Shown: positions 17,462-26,340, counted from the first letter of the stretch. The stretch: DNA of 64,000 nt from an uncultured Thioclava sp. (GCF_913064665.1 NZ_CAJYBT010000003.1:83322-147321); one strand, 5' to 3'. Notes: generated by a model not told the origin, from the letters alone. Program-made: numbers and translations.

Positions 17462-17962
17462 TTAGGTGTCTTGGCGCACGATATCCGAAACAAGCACGCC
17501 GACCACATAATCGCCCAGAACATTGCGCGCAGTTTCACCAAGTGCGGTGCGCAGCCGGTCCATATTGGCCGAGCTGGTGAACTCGCCTGCGAACCCGCCG
17601 GTATTGGCATGATCAAATAGAACCTGCAAAAAGGCGTCGCGTAGCTTCGGTTCGGCGCGATAGACCTTTTCGGTTGCGCCGACTTTGACCTCGATGCTGA
17701 GCGACATGATCACCAACGAATGGACAAGGCCAGCTTCAACAACCGGCACGATGAACTGATTGTTCAGTTTGACGAATTCCGTGGTCGGTATCTCCTCATC
17801 GGCATGCTCTGAATCGGTGCTGGCGTGATCTTGCGGAATCTGCGCGCATTCGGCCATCGCGGTTGGATCTGGCGGCGGCGGGCGCAGGAAATATCCAGCG
17901 CCGCCGCCTGCGCCGAGCCCGATCAGGGCAAGAAGAATGGGCAGTATTTTACCAAGCATCAT
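17462..17962 (-). CDS. Second FliL-like protein
   Basis: The 166-residue protein has an N-terminal membrane segment (KILPILLALIGLGAGGGAGYFL), a proline and acid linker with two Cys-free stretches and one Cys near residue 39, and a periplasmic domain from about 60. The pattern FVKLNNQFIVPVV followed by a late conserved helix ending in VGVLVSDIVRQDT fits FliL. It closes the flgB-flgH operon, six bases after flgH. Two FliL-like genes in one locus suggest separate partners. Similarity to the first FliL is low by eye. Confidence 0.75.
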   Translation of the reverse strand: MMLGKILPILLALIGLGAGGGAGYFLRPPPPDPTAMAECAQIPQDHASTDSEHADEEIPTTEFVKLNNQFIVPVVEAGLVHSLVIMSLSIEVKVGATEKVYRAEPKLRDAFLQVLFDHANTGGFAGEFTSSANMDRLRTALGETARNVLGDYVVGVLVSDIVRQDT

Positions 17963-17968
17963 GTCACC

Positions 17969-18694
17969 TCAGAACGGCAGGAGAATATCGGCGACTTGCT
18001 GGCCGATGCGGGGCTGCTGCACATCCGTGATTTGCCCCCGACCGCCATAGGAAATGCGCGCGCCTGCGATCTTGTCATAGGTGATTTCGTTCTGGCGGCT
18101 CACATCCTCGGGGCGCACGAAGCCACTCACAATCAGCTCGCGCACCTCGAAATTCACCCGGACCTCCTGGCTGCCTTGAATGCGCAGCACGCTGTTGGGA
18201 AGCGTCTCGATGATGGTGGCTGCGACGCGCAGGGTCAGTTTTTCATTGCGCGACACAGAGCCATCGCCCTGATAGGCCGAATTCGAATTGGTCGAAATAG
18301 CATCGGCCATCGAGGCCCCTTCGGGCAGCCGCTGATCGAGGCGTTGCGGAATGCCCAGCAGAGAAGGGATTCCCATGCTCTCGGATCCAGAGCGCGAGCG
18401 CCCGGAGGAATTGGAAATCTCGGCTTTGTCGTTGATCTCGATGACCACAGTGAGAATGTCGCCACGCTGTGCTGCGCGCCGGTCCCCCAGCAACGAATTG
18501 CGCGCGCCAGACCACAGGGATGCCTCTTTTGTGGGTTGGCGCTTGGAGGTTGTTTCTGGCATCGGCACGCTCGACATTGCAAAGAATTCATTGCCGCTTT
18601 CGACAGGCGTAAACCCCGGGGCTTTGCCGACGTCTTCAAGACGTCCACAAGCGGTGAGCGCGATCATCAGGAAGAGCAGGGCGGGAGATTTCAT
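17969..18694 (-). CDS. flgH: Flagellar L-ring lipoprotein FlgH
   Basis: FlgH forms the outer-membrane L ring. The 241-residue precursor begins MKSPALLFLMIALTACG, with the lipobox LTAC at about residues 12-15. The mature part carries SLWSGARNSLLGDRRAAQRG, GDILTVVIEINDKAEISN and the C-terminal RPEDVSRQNEITYDKIAGAR seen in FlgH. The ATG at 18694 is preceded by AAGGA at a suitable distance. Upstream in-frame starts would bury the signal. The P-ring gene flgI is not in the window. Confidence 0.96.
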   Translation of the reverse strand: MKSPALLFLMIALTACGRLEDVGKAPGFTPVESGNEFFAMSSVPMPETTSKRQPTKEASLWSGARNSLLGDRRAAQRGDILTVVIEINDKAEISNSSGRSRSGSESMGIPSLLGIPQRLDQRLPEGASMADAISTNSNSAYQGDGSVSRNEKLTLRVAATIIETLPNSVLRIQGSQEVRVNFEVRELIVSGFVRPEDVSRQNEITYDKIAGARISYGGRGQITDVQQPRIGQQVADILLPF

Positions 18695-18704
18695 GACGGG
18701 TCCT

Positions 18705-19127
18705 TCATTGCATGACATAGGCGGCACCATCCGCGGCAAGCCGCGCATTCACGGTGGTTCTGGAACTTGCATTCATGACCCGGATCGTGTCCCCGATGCC
18801 GGCGCGGTCCAACGCGCGACCCTCAACGCGAATTTCCAAGCCTGCGTTGCGATAGACCAATGGCAGGAATTGGTTGCGCTCGACGATTGCGGGGGCGCCC
18901 AGATCGTTGCTGCTGATCGGCCGTCCGGCGTAAAGTGTCGCACGGGTTTCCAGACCGACGGCATCGGCAGGCGACGCGATTGCGCCGGGCATATCGCCCG
19001 GATTCAGTGCCAGATCGTCGGGCGTCAGAACTGATTTCGCCCGGATTGTGCGCGTTGCCACAAGGTAATCTGCCAGTGCGGGCAGTGGTGTCAGAAGTAG
19101 CGTGGCAAGGATTAACGCTCGTTTCAT
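18705..19127 (-). CDS. flgA: P-ring assembly chaperone FlgA (short form)
   Basis: The 140-residue protein has a signal peptide (MKRALILATLLLTPLPALA) and an SAF-type domain (VATRTIRAKSVLTPDDLALN), then AGRPISSNDLGAPAIVERNQ and a C-terminal VNARLAADGAAYVMQ. FlgA helps the P ring assemble in the periplasm. Many FlgA proteins are over 200 residues. This short form is common in alphaproteobacteria. Its start overlaps the flgG stop by one base. Confidence 0.92.
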   Translation of the reverse strand: MKRALILATLLLTPLPALADYLVATRTIRAKSVLTPDDLALNPGDMPGAIASPADAVGLETRATLYAGRPISSNDLGAPAIVERNQFLPLVYRNAGLEIRVEGRALDRAGIGDTIRVMNASSRTTVNARLAADGAAYVMQ

Positions 19128-19912
19128 CAGCGCACCTGCGTCGTTGCGCCAAGCATCTGATCGGCGGCGGTGATGACTTTGGCGTTCAGTTCATAGCCGC
19201 GCTGCGCCTTGATCAGTTCGGTGATTTCGCGCACCGGATCGACGGAGCTTTCTTCAAGATAACCTTGGCGCAGTGTGCCAAGACTGTCTTGGCCGGGGGT
19301 GTTCACATTGGGTGGGCCGGATGCGCCAGTCTCGCGAAACAGGTTCGAGCCTATCGCCTCAAGCCCCTTGTCATTGGTGAAATTGGCCAGGGTGAATTGC
19401 CCCAAAAGCTGGGGCTGAACCTGATCGGTGAAATAGGCATAAATCTCGCCATCGGCGTTGATCGCAATGGCGCGGGCATCTTCGGGGATGGTGACACTGG
19501 GCACGACAGGAAAGCCATCGGATGTCACAACCTGACCGTCCGCAGACCGTTTGAGCCCGCCATCGCGAGTATAGGCCGAAATTCCAGAGGGCAGCGTCAC
19601 CTCAAGATATCCCGCACCGTCAATCGCCAAATCCAGATCGCCCCCGGTCGCTGAAAGCGAGCCTTGCGAGAGGTTCACGGTCACGGCGGTCGGGCGCACG
19701 CCAAGGCCCAGCTGCACGCCAGCAGGAATTTGCGTGCCATCGGTTGCGTTGATTGTGCCGGGGCGCGTCATTTGTTGATAGTGCAGATCGGCAAACTCGG
19801 CGCGGCGCGGATTGTAGCCGGTGGTGGACATGTTCGCGAGGTTGTTCGAGATCACCTCGACGCGCATTTGCTGCGCACTCATACCGGAGGCGGCGATTTG
19901 AAGGGCACGCAT
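19127..19912 (-). CDS. flgG: Distal rod protein FlgG
   Basis: The 261-residue protein has the N-terminal rod motif ALQIAASGMSAQQMRVEVIS plus NNLANMSTTGYNPRRAEF and the C-terminal helix EITELIKAQRGYELNAKVI. The residues YQQMTRPGT at about 45-53 match the FlgG-specific region that sets rod stiffness. It is exported by the type III gate without a cleaved signal. It sits between flgF and flgA. Confidence 0.97.
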   Translation of the reverse strand: MRALQIAASGMSAQQMRVEVISNNLANMSTTGYNPRRAEFADLHYQQMTRPGTINATDGTQIPAGVQLGLGVRPTAVTVNLSQGSLSATGGDLDLAIDGAGYLEVTLPSGISAYTRDGGLKRSADGQVVTSDGFPVVPSVTIPEDARAIAINADGEIYAYFTDQVQPQLLGQFTLANFTNDKGLEAIGSNLFRETGASGPPNVNTPGQDSLGTLRQGYLEESSVDPVREITELIKAQRGYELNAKVITAADQMLGATTQVR

Positions 19913-19924
19913 GGCTCTCTCCTG

Positions 19925-20641
19925 TTATCTTGCGAGCGTCGAAATGACGCCACGAATACGTTCGTCCTCACGGTCGAGGAATTTTTGGCCCAGCTCATAG
20001 GCGCGCTGCACCTCGATCATCCGAGAGATTTCCGAGACCGGATTGACATTGGAGTCTTCGAGAAAGCCTTGCAGCAATGTCGCTTGCTCGACGGGTTGCG
20101 CCCCTGCCGGGATTGCGAAGCGGGTGCCACCAACATGGTTTAGCCCGTTCGGGTCGTTCGGCAGGAACACCCCGATTTGCGCAATCGGCTCACCCGCCGC
20201 AGATAAAGTCCCGTCCGAGGCGAGCGCGATATCTTGCGCCCCATTGGGCACCGCGATGGGCGTGCCGCCGGGGTCAAGCAGGCGATAGCCATCAGGGCTC
20301 AGCAATTCCCCTTCGGGCGAGGGGATGAAGCTGCCCGCGCGGGTCAACTGATTGCCCTGCGGCGTCTCGATCATGAAAAACCCGTCACCCTCGATCGCAA
20401 AGTCAAAACGCCCGCCCGTTTGGGTCAGCCCGCCTTGTTGCAGGTCGATGTTGCGCCCATTCGCATAGGCCATCGAAAGCGAGGGTTCGTCCCCCTCAAG
20501 ACCTGCGACATATTCCGAAAAGATCACCCCCTCGCGGCGAAACCCGGTGGTCGAGGCGTTAGCGATATTATTCGCCACCGTGCGCATTTCCTGCATCAAC
20601 CCGGATTGCCGCGTGAGTGTTGCGTAAATTGCGTTATCCAT
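19925..20641 (-). CDS. flgF: Proximal rod protein FlgF
   Basis: The 238-residue protein begins MDNAIYATLTRQSGLMQEMR and has ANNIANASTTGFRREGVIFS, typical of FlgF, with the C-terminal helix EISRMIEVQRAYELGQKFLD. FlgF is a single-layer rod part between FlgC and FlgG. It is shorter than FlgG and lacks the FlgG-specific segment. It follows fliQ by four bases. Confidence 0.96.
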   Translation of the reverse strand: MDNAIYATLTRQSGLMQEMRTVANNIANASTTGFRREGVIFSEYVAGLEGDEPSLSMAYANGRNIDLQQGGLTQTGGRFDFAIEGDGFFMIETPQGNQLTRAGSFIPSPEGELLSPDGYRLLDPGGTPIAVPNGAQDIALASDGTLSAAGEPIAQIGVFLPNDPNGLNHVGGTRFAIPAGAQPVEQATLLQGFLEDSNVNPVSEISRMIEVQRAYELGQKFLDREDERIRGVISTLAR

Positions 20642-20645
20642 CGGT

Positions 20646-20912
20646 TCAGCTTCCTGCGATCAATGGCACGAGCGACCGGGTGAAAAAATCCACCAGCGTA
20701 TCGGACATGAACGACATTGAGGCCCAGAAAACGATCAGCATCGCACCAACCTTGGGTACGAAAGTCAGCGTCATTTCCTGCACCGAGGTGAGGGCCTGAA
20801 ACAGACCGATGGTAACGCCTGCGATCAGGGCGACCGCCAACATCGGCGCTGCAATCATCACGGCGATCCACAGCCCCTGACGCATCGTGTCAAAGAAAAT
20901 GGCTTCCTGCAT
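20646..20912 (-). CDS. fliQ: Flagellar export gate protein FliQ
   Basis: The 88-residue protein consists of two membrane hairpins with GVTIGLFQALTSVQEMTLTF and VPKVGAMLIVF, the family signature. FliQ packs around the FliP/FliR core. The gene lies between fliE and flgF, separate from fliP and fliR, as is common in alphaproteobacteria. Start and fliE stop overlap by one base. Confidence 0.96.
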   Translation of the reverse strand: MQEAIFFDTMRQGLWIAVMIAAPMLAVALIAGVTIGLFQALTSVQEMTLTFVPKVGAMLIVFWASMSFMSDTLVDFFTRSLVPLIAGS

Positions 20913-21205
20913 CAGACCGGCATCCTCAGGATTTCCTGATAGGCCTCGACGACCTTGTTGCGCAGGGTAACGGCGGTCTCAACCGCCAGTTCGGTCTGCG
21001 CCAGAGCCTGAACCAAAGCATGTGGATCAGCACCGCCAGCCATTGCTGCTTTTGCAGTGTCTTCACCCGCCTTCAGTGTTTCGGCAAAGGCATTGGCGGT
21101 GTGTTCAAACGCATCGCCAACCGGCCCGCCCGCTTGCGGATTTGGGGCCGCAGCGGCGCGGGCTTTGGCATAGCTTTGCGATGCAAGAGAGGTAGTTACG
21201 TCCAT
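20912..21205 (-). CDS. fliE: MS-ring to rod adaptor FliE
   Basis: The 97-residue protein has the C-terminal FliE pattern DPHALVQALAQTELAVETAV followed by VTLRNKVVEAYQEILRMPV. FliE joins the MS ring to the first rod subunits and is needed early in export. It lies between flgC and fliQ in the usual flgB-flgC-fliE order. Confidence 0.95.
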   Translation of the reverse strand: MDVTTSLASQSYAKARAAAAPNPQAGGPVGDAFEHTANAFAETLKAGEDTAKAAMAGGADPHALVQALAQTELAVETAVTLRNKVVEAYQEILRMPV

Positions 21206-21221
21206 TCTGGAGTCTCCTTAT

Positions 21222-21614
21222 CTAGCGGCGAAGTAAATCGAGCAGAGAGGACGACATTTGCCGTGCCTGATCGAACATTTTGAGATTCGCCTCGTAGCTG
21301 CGCTGCGCTTCGCGCGCGTCAGCAATTTCGACCACCAGATCGACATTAGAGCCGTCATAGTAGCCGTTCTCATCCGCCATCGGGTGGCCAGGATCATAGA
21401 CTTGCGCCAGTTCGCGTTGGTCCAGTTGCACGGGACCAAGCTGCACGCGACCGGTTTCAACACCGCCATCGACGACCTCTTGAAATGCGGTGGTCTTGCG
21501 ATGAAAGCCGGGCGTGTCGGTATTCGCGATATTCTCGGAGACATAGCGCAGGCGCATTGCCTGAGCCTTCATGCCCGAGGCTGATAGGGAGAGAGCATTG
21601 GAAAAATCACTCAT
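21222..21614 (-). CDS. flgC: Proximal rod protein FlgC
   Basis: The 130-residue protein has the rod motif ALSLSASGMKAQAMRLRYVS and ENIANTDTPGFHRKTTAFQE, and ends in a helix with REAQRSYEANLKMFDQARQM. The central YDPGHPMADENGYYDGSNVD is typical of FlgC. It follows flgB by two bases. Confidence 0.96.
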   Translation of the reverse strand: MSDFSNALSLSASGMKAQAMRLRYVSENIANTDTPGFHRKTTAFQEVVDGGVETGRVQLGPVQLDQRELAQVYDPGHPMADENGYYDGSNVDLVVEIADAREAQRSYEANLKMFDQARQMSSSLLDLLRR

Positions 21615-21616
21615 GC

Positions 21617-22003
21617 TCAGCCCCTCCCGAGAGAGGTGCGAAGAACCGTCATCGACGAGCGATAGATTGCGAGCGCCGTATCATGCTGGCGCTTCACCTC
21701 CACGGCCTTGACCATCTCATCTTCAAGAGACACCGAATTGCCATCTGGCGACATCGTGCCGGGATCAACGCGCGCCTCAAACGAGGCACTGACGGTGTGA
21801 TCCGCCCCGACGTGACCGGCGCGGGTGGCGCGCATGCCAGAGGTGCTTTCGCTTTGATACAGCGATTCAAAGGACGCGAGATCACGCGCGGCGTAACCCG
21901 GCGTGTCCGCATTCGCGATGTTTTGCGCCACGGCATTTTGCCGAGCGGACGCATGGGTGGCCATCGCGCTGGCCATTTGCAGGATCTCAATTTTTTCGAA
22001 CAT
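21617..22003 (-). CDS. flgB: Proximal rod protein FlgB
   Basis: The 128-residue protein begins MFEKIEILQMASAMATHASA and has RQNAVAQNIANADTPGYAAR, the FlgB rod motif, with a C-terminal helix DTALAIYRSSMTVLRTSLGR. It heads the nine-gene minus-strand operon that ends with the second fliL-like gene. The start is 81 bases from the divergent fliI start. Confidence 0.95.
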   Translation of the reverse strand: MFEKIEILQMASAMATHASARQNAVAQNIANADTPGYAARDLASFESLYQSESTSGMRATRAGHVGADHTVSASFEARVDPGTMSPDGNSVSLEDEMVKAVEVKRQHDTALAIYRSSMTVLRTSLGRG

Positions 22004-22050
22004 CGGGGCTTCTCCTCCGAGCTATCAATCAAGCCTTAAGGGTGAATCGT

Positions 22051-22065
22051 TTAAAAAACATTTAG
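22051..22065. promoter_or_regulatory. CtrA-box-like site between flgB and fliI
   Basis: TTAAAAAACATTTAG has the same TTAA-N7-TTAG form as the site between fliF and fliL. It lies in the 81-bp divergent region, 20 bases before the fliI ATG. The short distance means it may also overlap the fliI promoter. Another TTAA lies at 22037-22040. Confidence 0.5.
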
Positions 22066-22084
22066 AGAACATGAGGAGACCAGA

Positions 22085-23410
22085 ATGGCTTTCGCAGGAT
22101 TTGACCTTTTGCGCGCGGAAATGCGCGCCATTGGATCGGTGCACTCGGTTGGGCGTGTCACGCAGGTGCGCCAAGGCACGATTGATGTCAGCGGACTGAC
22201 GCGCCGCGCCGCATTGGGGGATCGCGCGTTGATTCGCTGCCAATCGGGTCGCGAGATTGGCGCAGAAGTGTTGTCGCTCTCGCGCGGCGGGGTGACGGTG
22301 CTGCCCGATGGTGCCGCTGATGGCGTGGCGATCAGTGATGAGGTGGAGCTGTTGGGGCAGGGCGGCATCGCACCCCATGAAAGCTGGATCGGGCGAATCA
22401 TCGACCCGTTCGGGGTGGCGCTGGATGGGCGGCCCCTGGTTCACGGCGCCCAGGAACGCGAACTGCGCGCGGCCCCGCCGCCGGCGGCACAGCGCAAGCG
22501 GTTGGGCGCGCGTTTGGAAACCGGCATGACGGCGTTCAACACGCTGTTGCCGCTTGTGCGCGGTCAGCGGATTGGGCTGTTTGCTGGCTCTGGCGTCGGG
22601 AAATCCTCGCTTTTGGCGAATTTTGCGCGCGGCGTGCAGGCCGATGTGGTGGTGATCGCCTTGATCGGAGAGCGCGGGCGCGAGCTGCGTGAATTCGTCG
22701 AAAAAACCTTGGGCCCCGAGGGGATGGCGCGCGCGGTGATCATTGCGGCCACTTCCGATCAATCGCCCCTCGTGCGGCGGCGCTGTGCGTGGGCGGCGAT
22801 GTCGGTGGCAGAATACTTCCGCGATCAGGGCAAGCACGTGCTGTATCTCGCCGATTCGGTGACCCGTTTCGCCGAGGCGCATCGCGAGGTGGCGCTGGCG
22901 GGTGGCGAGCCCGCGTCTTTGCGCGGTTATCCGCCCTCGACCTCGTATCAGATCATGGCGCTGGGCGAACGCGCCGGGCCGGGGATTGATGGGTCGGGCG
23001 ATATTACGGCGGTGTTTTCGGTGCTGGTCGCGGGCTCGGATATGGATGAGCCGGTGGCGGATATCCTGCGCGGCGTGCTGGATGGCCATGTCGTGCTGGA
23101 ACGCGAGATCGCCGAACGTGGGCGATTCCCGGCGATCAACCTTCTGCGCTCGGTTTCGCGATCTTTGCCAGACGCTGCGAGCATTGAGGAGAACCAGTTG
23201 ATCGCGCGGGCCCGCGCCTTGCTGGGCGCCTATGACCGGGCGGAGATGATGATTCAGGCTGGGCTATATGCGGCCGGGTCTGATTCGATGGTGGATGCAG
23301 CGATTCGAATCTGGGCGGAGTTGGATGGGTTCATCGCCTTGCCCGGACCGGAAGGTGTCGCAAGCAGCTTTGCCCAGCTTGGGGGGATTCTGGCGCAAGT
23401 GGGGCGCTAA
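22085..23410 (+). CDS. fliI: Flagellar export ATPase FliI
   Basis: FliI hydrolyses ATP to unfold and deliver export substrates, with FliH and FliJ. The 441-residue protein has the Walker A motif GSGVGKSS at 168-175, the Walker B region HVLYLADSVTRFAEAHREVA, and the family motif GEPASLRGYPPSTSYQIMAL. Its N-terminal barrel domain is intact. The gene stands alone on the plus strand. Its TAA overlaps the stop of the convergent transporter gene by two bases. Confidence 0.97.
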   Translation: MAFAGFDLLRAEMRAIGSVHSVGRVTQVRQGTIDVSGLTRRAALGDRALIRCQSGREIGAEVLSLSRGGVTVLPDGAADGVAISDEVELLGQGGIAPHESWIGRIIDPFGVALDGRPLVHGAQERELRAAPPPAAQRKRLGARLETGMTAFNTLLPLVRGQRIGLFAGSGVGKSSLLANFARGVQADVVVIALIGERGRELREFVEKTLGPEGMARAVIIAATSDQSPLVRRRCAWAAMSVAEYFRDQGKHVLYLADSVTRFAEAHREVALAGGEPASLRGYPPSTSYQIMALGERAGPGIDGSGDITAVFSVLVAGSDMDEPVADILRGVLDGHVVLEREIAERGRFPAINLLRSVSRSLPDAASIEENQLIARARALLGAYDRAEMMIQAGLYAAGSDSMVDAAIRIWAELDGFIALPGPEGVASSFAQLGGILAQVGR

Positions 23411-24168
23411 AGGAACCGGTCCCAGATCAGCTTGAGCGCCAGCAATGAGGAGGTCGCGACCAGAAGCGGCTTGATCAGCCGCGCGCCAATGCGCATCGCC
23501 AGCTTAGACCCAAGCCGCGCACCCGCAATCTGCGCCACACCCATCGCGAGCCCAAGGCCCCATAGCGGTGCGCCCATCGCAATGAACCCAACAAGGCCCC
23601 CGATATTGGAGGCGAAATTCAGCAATTTGGTATGCGCCGTGGCCCGCAACACGCCGTAACCAGCCAGCATAACGAAACCGATCATAAAGAACGCCCCCGT
23701 GCCCGGCCCGATCAGCCCATCATAAAACCCGATGACCGGCACGAAAAACGCGGTGAAAGCGGCGGGCCGGATGCGCTCGACCCGGTCAGTATCGTCAAGA
23801 CCCGGACGCAGCGCAAAAAACACCGCGATCGCGATCAACACAAAGGGCAGCGCGGTTTGCAGATGCTCGGTTGGGATCACCGAGACAAGCAACGCACCGC
23901 ACAGCCCCGCCACAAAGGCCAGCGCCGCCGCCGGAAGCTGGCGCTTCAGATCGACCCGCCCCGAGGCCGCATAAGACAGCGCCGCCGTGGCCGCGCCGAA
24001 TGTCCCTTGGATCTTGTTGGTGGACAAAGCCTGAAGTGGTGAAATCCCTGCCAGCAGCAGCGCGGGAACCGTGATCAGCCCGCCACCCCCGGCAATCGAA
24101 TCAACAAACCCTGCGACAAAGGCTGCGCCAATCAGCATCACAACCAATTCGTAAGAGAGGTCGAACAT
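23407..24168 (-). CDS. TSUP (TauE/SafE, YfcA-like) membrane transporter
   Basis: The 253-residue protein has about eight membrane segments and the family repeats GFVDSIAGGGGLITVPALLL near residue 20 and GFYDGLIGPGTGAFFMIGFV near residue 140, plus LNFASNIGGLVGF. TSUP proteins are thought to move sulfonates, sulfite or other organic anions. The substrate here is unknown. The ATG at 24168 (MFDLSYELVV) follows AAGGAAT. Nothing links it to the flagellar locus. Confidence 0.9.
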   Translation of the reverse strand: MFDLSYELVVMLIGAAFVAGFVDSIAGGGGLITVPALLLAGISPLQALSTNKIQGTFGAATAALSYAASGRVDLKRQLPAAALAFVAGLCGALLVSVIPTEHLQTALPFVLIAIAVFFALRPGLDDTDRVERIRPAAFTAFFVPVIGFYDGLIGPGTGAFFMIGFVMLAGYGVLRATAHTKLLNFASNIGGLVGFIAMGAPLWGLGLAMGVAQIAGARLGSKLAMRIGARLIKPLLVATSSLLALKLIWDRFL

Positions 24169-24343
24169 CGCGTATTCCTTGGCTAAATTCAGGCCTTCTT
24201 CCGCCGCGCCCGCGCGAATGTAAACCCTGCGCTGTTGCGCGCACACTTGTGCAGGCGCTAATTGATCGCACCAAAAGGGGGCCATCCATGCCAACCATTC
24301 ATCCCGCACGTTTTGCCACGGCCTGCGATTGCGTGCATCTGCA

Positions 24344-25234
24344 ATGATATCCAGCGCCCGATATCCGGCATTGGTGCAAATGACAGCGCCTGCACGTCAT
24401 GACTGCGCCTTCTGGCGCACCGTTCTGGGCGCGATCATGATCGTTGCGATCTATGTCGGCGCTGGTTGGTTGCTGTTGCTGGTCATGACGCAATCGGTGC
24501 CGTCGTTGCGCCTCGTCGGCTTGCTCTCCGAGATCGCAACAGGGTCAAGCCCGCGTGGTTTGGTCATTTTGCTCGCAAGCTTCGCGCCGCTCCTTTTGGG
24601 CACGCTTTTTGTTGCGCGCTGGTGGCATGGGCGCGCGGCAGGCAGCCTGTTTGGCCCGAACGTTCTGCGCGATCTGAGGGCTGTGCTGCCCTGGCTGCTG
24701 ATTGTCTCGCTGCTCTGCACCACTCTGGCGCTATTTGATAGTGATGTTGGGCGCTCCACCCGGCTGGGCACATCGCTGCGCTGGGTAGGTCTGGCCCTTC
24801 CGTTGCTGGCGGTTCAGATCACGGCAGAAGAGGTGCTGTTTCGCGGCTATCTATTGGCGCAACTGGGGGCGCGATGGCGCTCGCGCTGGATGTGGATGGT
24901 GCTGCCCTCGGCGCTGTTTGGCGCGCTGCATTACGATCCGGGAAGTTTTGGGCCAAATGCGATCTGGCTGGCGATCTGGGCCTTTGCCTTTGGCTGCTTT
25001 GCCGCCGATCTGACCGCGCGCACAGGTAATATCGGGGCTGCACTGGCGCTGCACCTGGTGAATAATTTCACCAGCATGTTCATCGTCGGTTTTTACGGCG
25101 ATCTCGACGGGCTGGCTCTCTATACAATTGTGATCAACGCCCGCGATTTTGCGATACTTGCGCCTTGGTTGGCGATTGACGCGCTTATGATTTTCATCGG
25201 CTGGCTTATGATCCGGCTGATCTTGCGCGTTTGA
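24344..25234 (+). CDS. CPBP family intramembrane metalloprotease
   Basis: The 296-residue protein has about eight membrane segments and the Abi/CPBP motifs: EEVLFRGYLL, then FGALHYDPGSF, then HLVNNFTS. The glutamates and histidines are the presumed zinc ligands. The family includes Rce1-type proteases and proteins of unknown role. The start is uncertain. ATG 24344 is used because residues just before the next ATG (24380) look conserved, but no clear ribosome site is seen. A GTG at 24329 is also possible. Confidence 0.85.
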   Translation: MISSARYPALVQMTAPARHDCAFWRTVLGAIMIVAIYVGAGWLLLLVMTQSVPSLRLVGLLSEIATGSSPRGLVILLASFAPLLLGTLFVARWWHGRAAGSLFGPNVLRDLRAVLPWLLIVSLLCTTLALFDSDVGRSTRLGTSLRWVGLALPLLAVQITAEEVLFRGYLLAQLGARWRSRWMWMVLPSALFGALHYDPGSFGPNAIWLAIWAFAFGCFAADLTARTGNIGAALALHLVNNFTSMFIVGFYGDLDGLALYTIVINARDFAILAPWLAIDALMIFIGWLMIRLILRV

Positions 25235-25301
25235 TTGCAATTCCCGCGCGCTGCGCGTATCTGAGGCGGATGCCAAATCAGCACAGCTCAGGGGCCTGCC
25301 G

Positions 25302-26255
25302 ATGAACTGGATCACCAATTATGTCCGCCCGCGGATCGACTCGCTTTTCTCGCGTCGCGATACGCCCGAGAACCTGTGGACGAAATGCCCGGAATGCGGG
25401 ACCATGCTGTTTCACCGCGAATTGGCGGACAACCTCAATGTCTGCACCAATTGCGACCATCACCTCGCAATCACGCCGCGTGTGCGTTTCAACGCGCTGT
25501 TTGACGGCGGAATCTTTGCCGAGGTGAAGGTTCCCGAACCGATCCACGACCCTCTGCATTTCAAAGATCAAAAGAAATATCCCGATCGGATGAAAGCGGC
25601 GCAGAAAGCGACCGGCGAAAAAGAGGCGATGCTGGTGGCCGAGGGCGAGATCGGGCGCACGCCCATCGTCGCGGCAGCGCAGGATTTTACCTTCATGGCT
25701 GGCTCGATGGGCATGTATGTCGGCAATGCGATTGTCGCGGCTGCCGAACGTGCGGTGCTGCTGAAACGTCCGCTGGTGCTGTTTTCCGCTGCGGGCGGCG
25801 CGCGCATGCAAGAGGGGATTCTCTCGCTGATGCAGATGCCGCGCACGACTGTCGCGGTGCAGATGCTCAAAGAGGCTGGCTTGCCCTATATCGTAGTGCT
25901 GACCCATCCCACGACCGGCGGGGTCACGGCCTCATATGCGATGCTGGGCGATGTGCAGATCGCCGAGCCCAATGCCCTGATCTGCTTTGCCGGGCCGCGC
26001 GTGATCGAACAGACGATCCGCGAGAAACTGCCCGAAGGCTTTCAGCGCGCAGAATACCTGCTTGATCACGGCATGCTGGATCGCGTGACACATCGCATGA
26101 AACTGCGCGACGAACTGATCACGATCTTGCGCATGTTGATGGGGATGCCTCCCGCTGTTGCTGGCGATCTGCCGCCACCCGAGCCAATGGATGCTGCGAC
26201 ATCCGCACCAATGCTCGATCCCACGGATGAGACACCGCTCACGCCTTCCTCTTGA
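25302..26255 (+). CDS. accD: Acetyl-CoA carboxylase carboxyltransferase beta subunit
   Basis: AccD with AccA transfers carboxyl from biotin to acetyl-CoA, the first step of fatty-acid synthesis. The 317-residue protein has the zinc ribbon cysteines 29, 32, 48 and 51 and the crotonase-like core with AGSMGMYVGNAIVAAAERA, LVLFSAAGGARMQEG and GVTASYAMLGDVQIAEPNAL. The C-terminal 35 residues are proline-rich and variable. It lies upstream of folC in the same direction, a common accD-folC pair. Confidence 0.97.
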   Translation: MNWITNYVRPRIDSLFSRRDTPENLWTKCPECGTMLFHRELADNLNVCTNCDHHLAITPRVRFNALFDGGIFAEVKVPEPIHDPLHFKDQKKYPDRMKAAQKATGEKEAMLVAEGEIGRTPIVAAAQDFTFMAGSMGMYVGNAIVAAAERAVLLKRPLVLFSAAGGARMQEGILSLMQMPRTTVAVQMLKEAGLPYIVVLTHPTTGGVTASYAMLGDVQIAEPNALICFAGPRVIEQTIREKLPEGFQRAEYLLDHGMLDRVTHRMKLRDELITILRMLMGMPPAVAGDLPPPEPMDAATSAPMLDPTDETPLTPSS

Positions 26256-26290
26256 TCGAAATATCCCGGGGGAGTCGCGCCGCGCGCGAC

Positions 26291-26305
26291 GGGGGCAGCG
26301 CCCCC
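26291..26305. terminator. GC-rich hairpin after accD
   Basis: GGGGGC and GCCCCC form a six-base stem around AGC, followed by TTT. It lies 36 bases past the accD stop and before folC, so it may cause partial termination between the two genes. The T-run is short. Confidence 0.4.
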
Positions 26306-26340
26306 TTTCGGCGTGATCCACGAATATGACAGGTCCGACC

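Noticed and set aside
22025..23089. A 354-codon minus-strand frame opposite fliI
   Set aside because: FliI with its Walker motifs is certain. The antisense frame is His/Arg-rich noise from GC-rich codons.
26291..26305. A dispersed repeat element
   Set aside because: The GC hairpin after accD looked like a family of repeats, but I found no second copy with the same flanks in the window.
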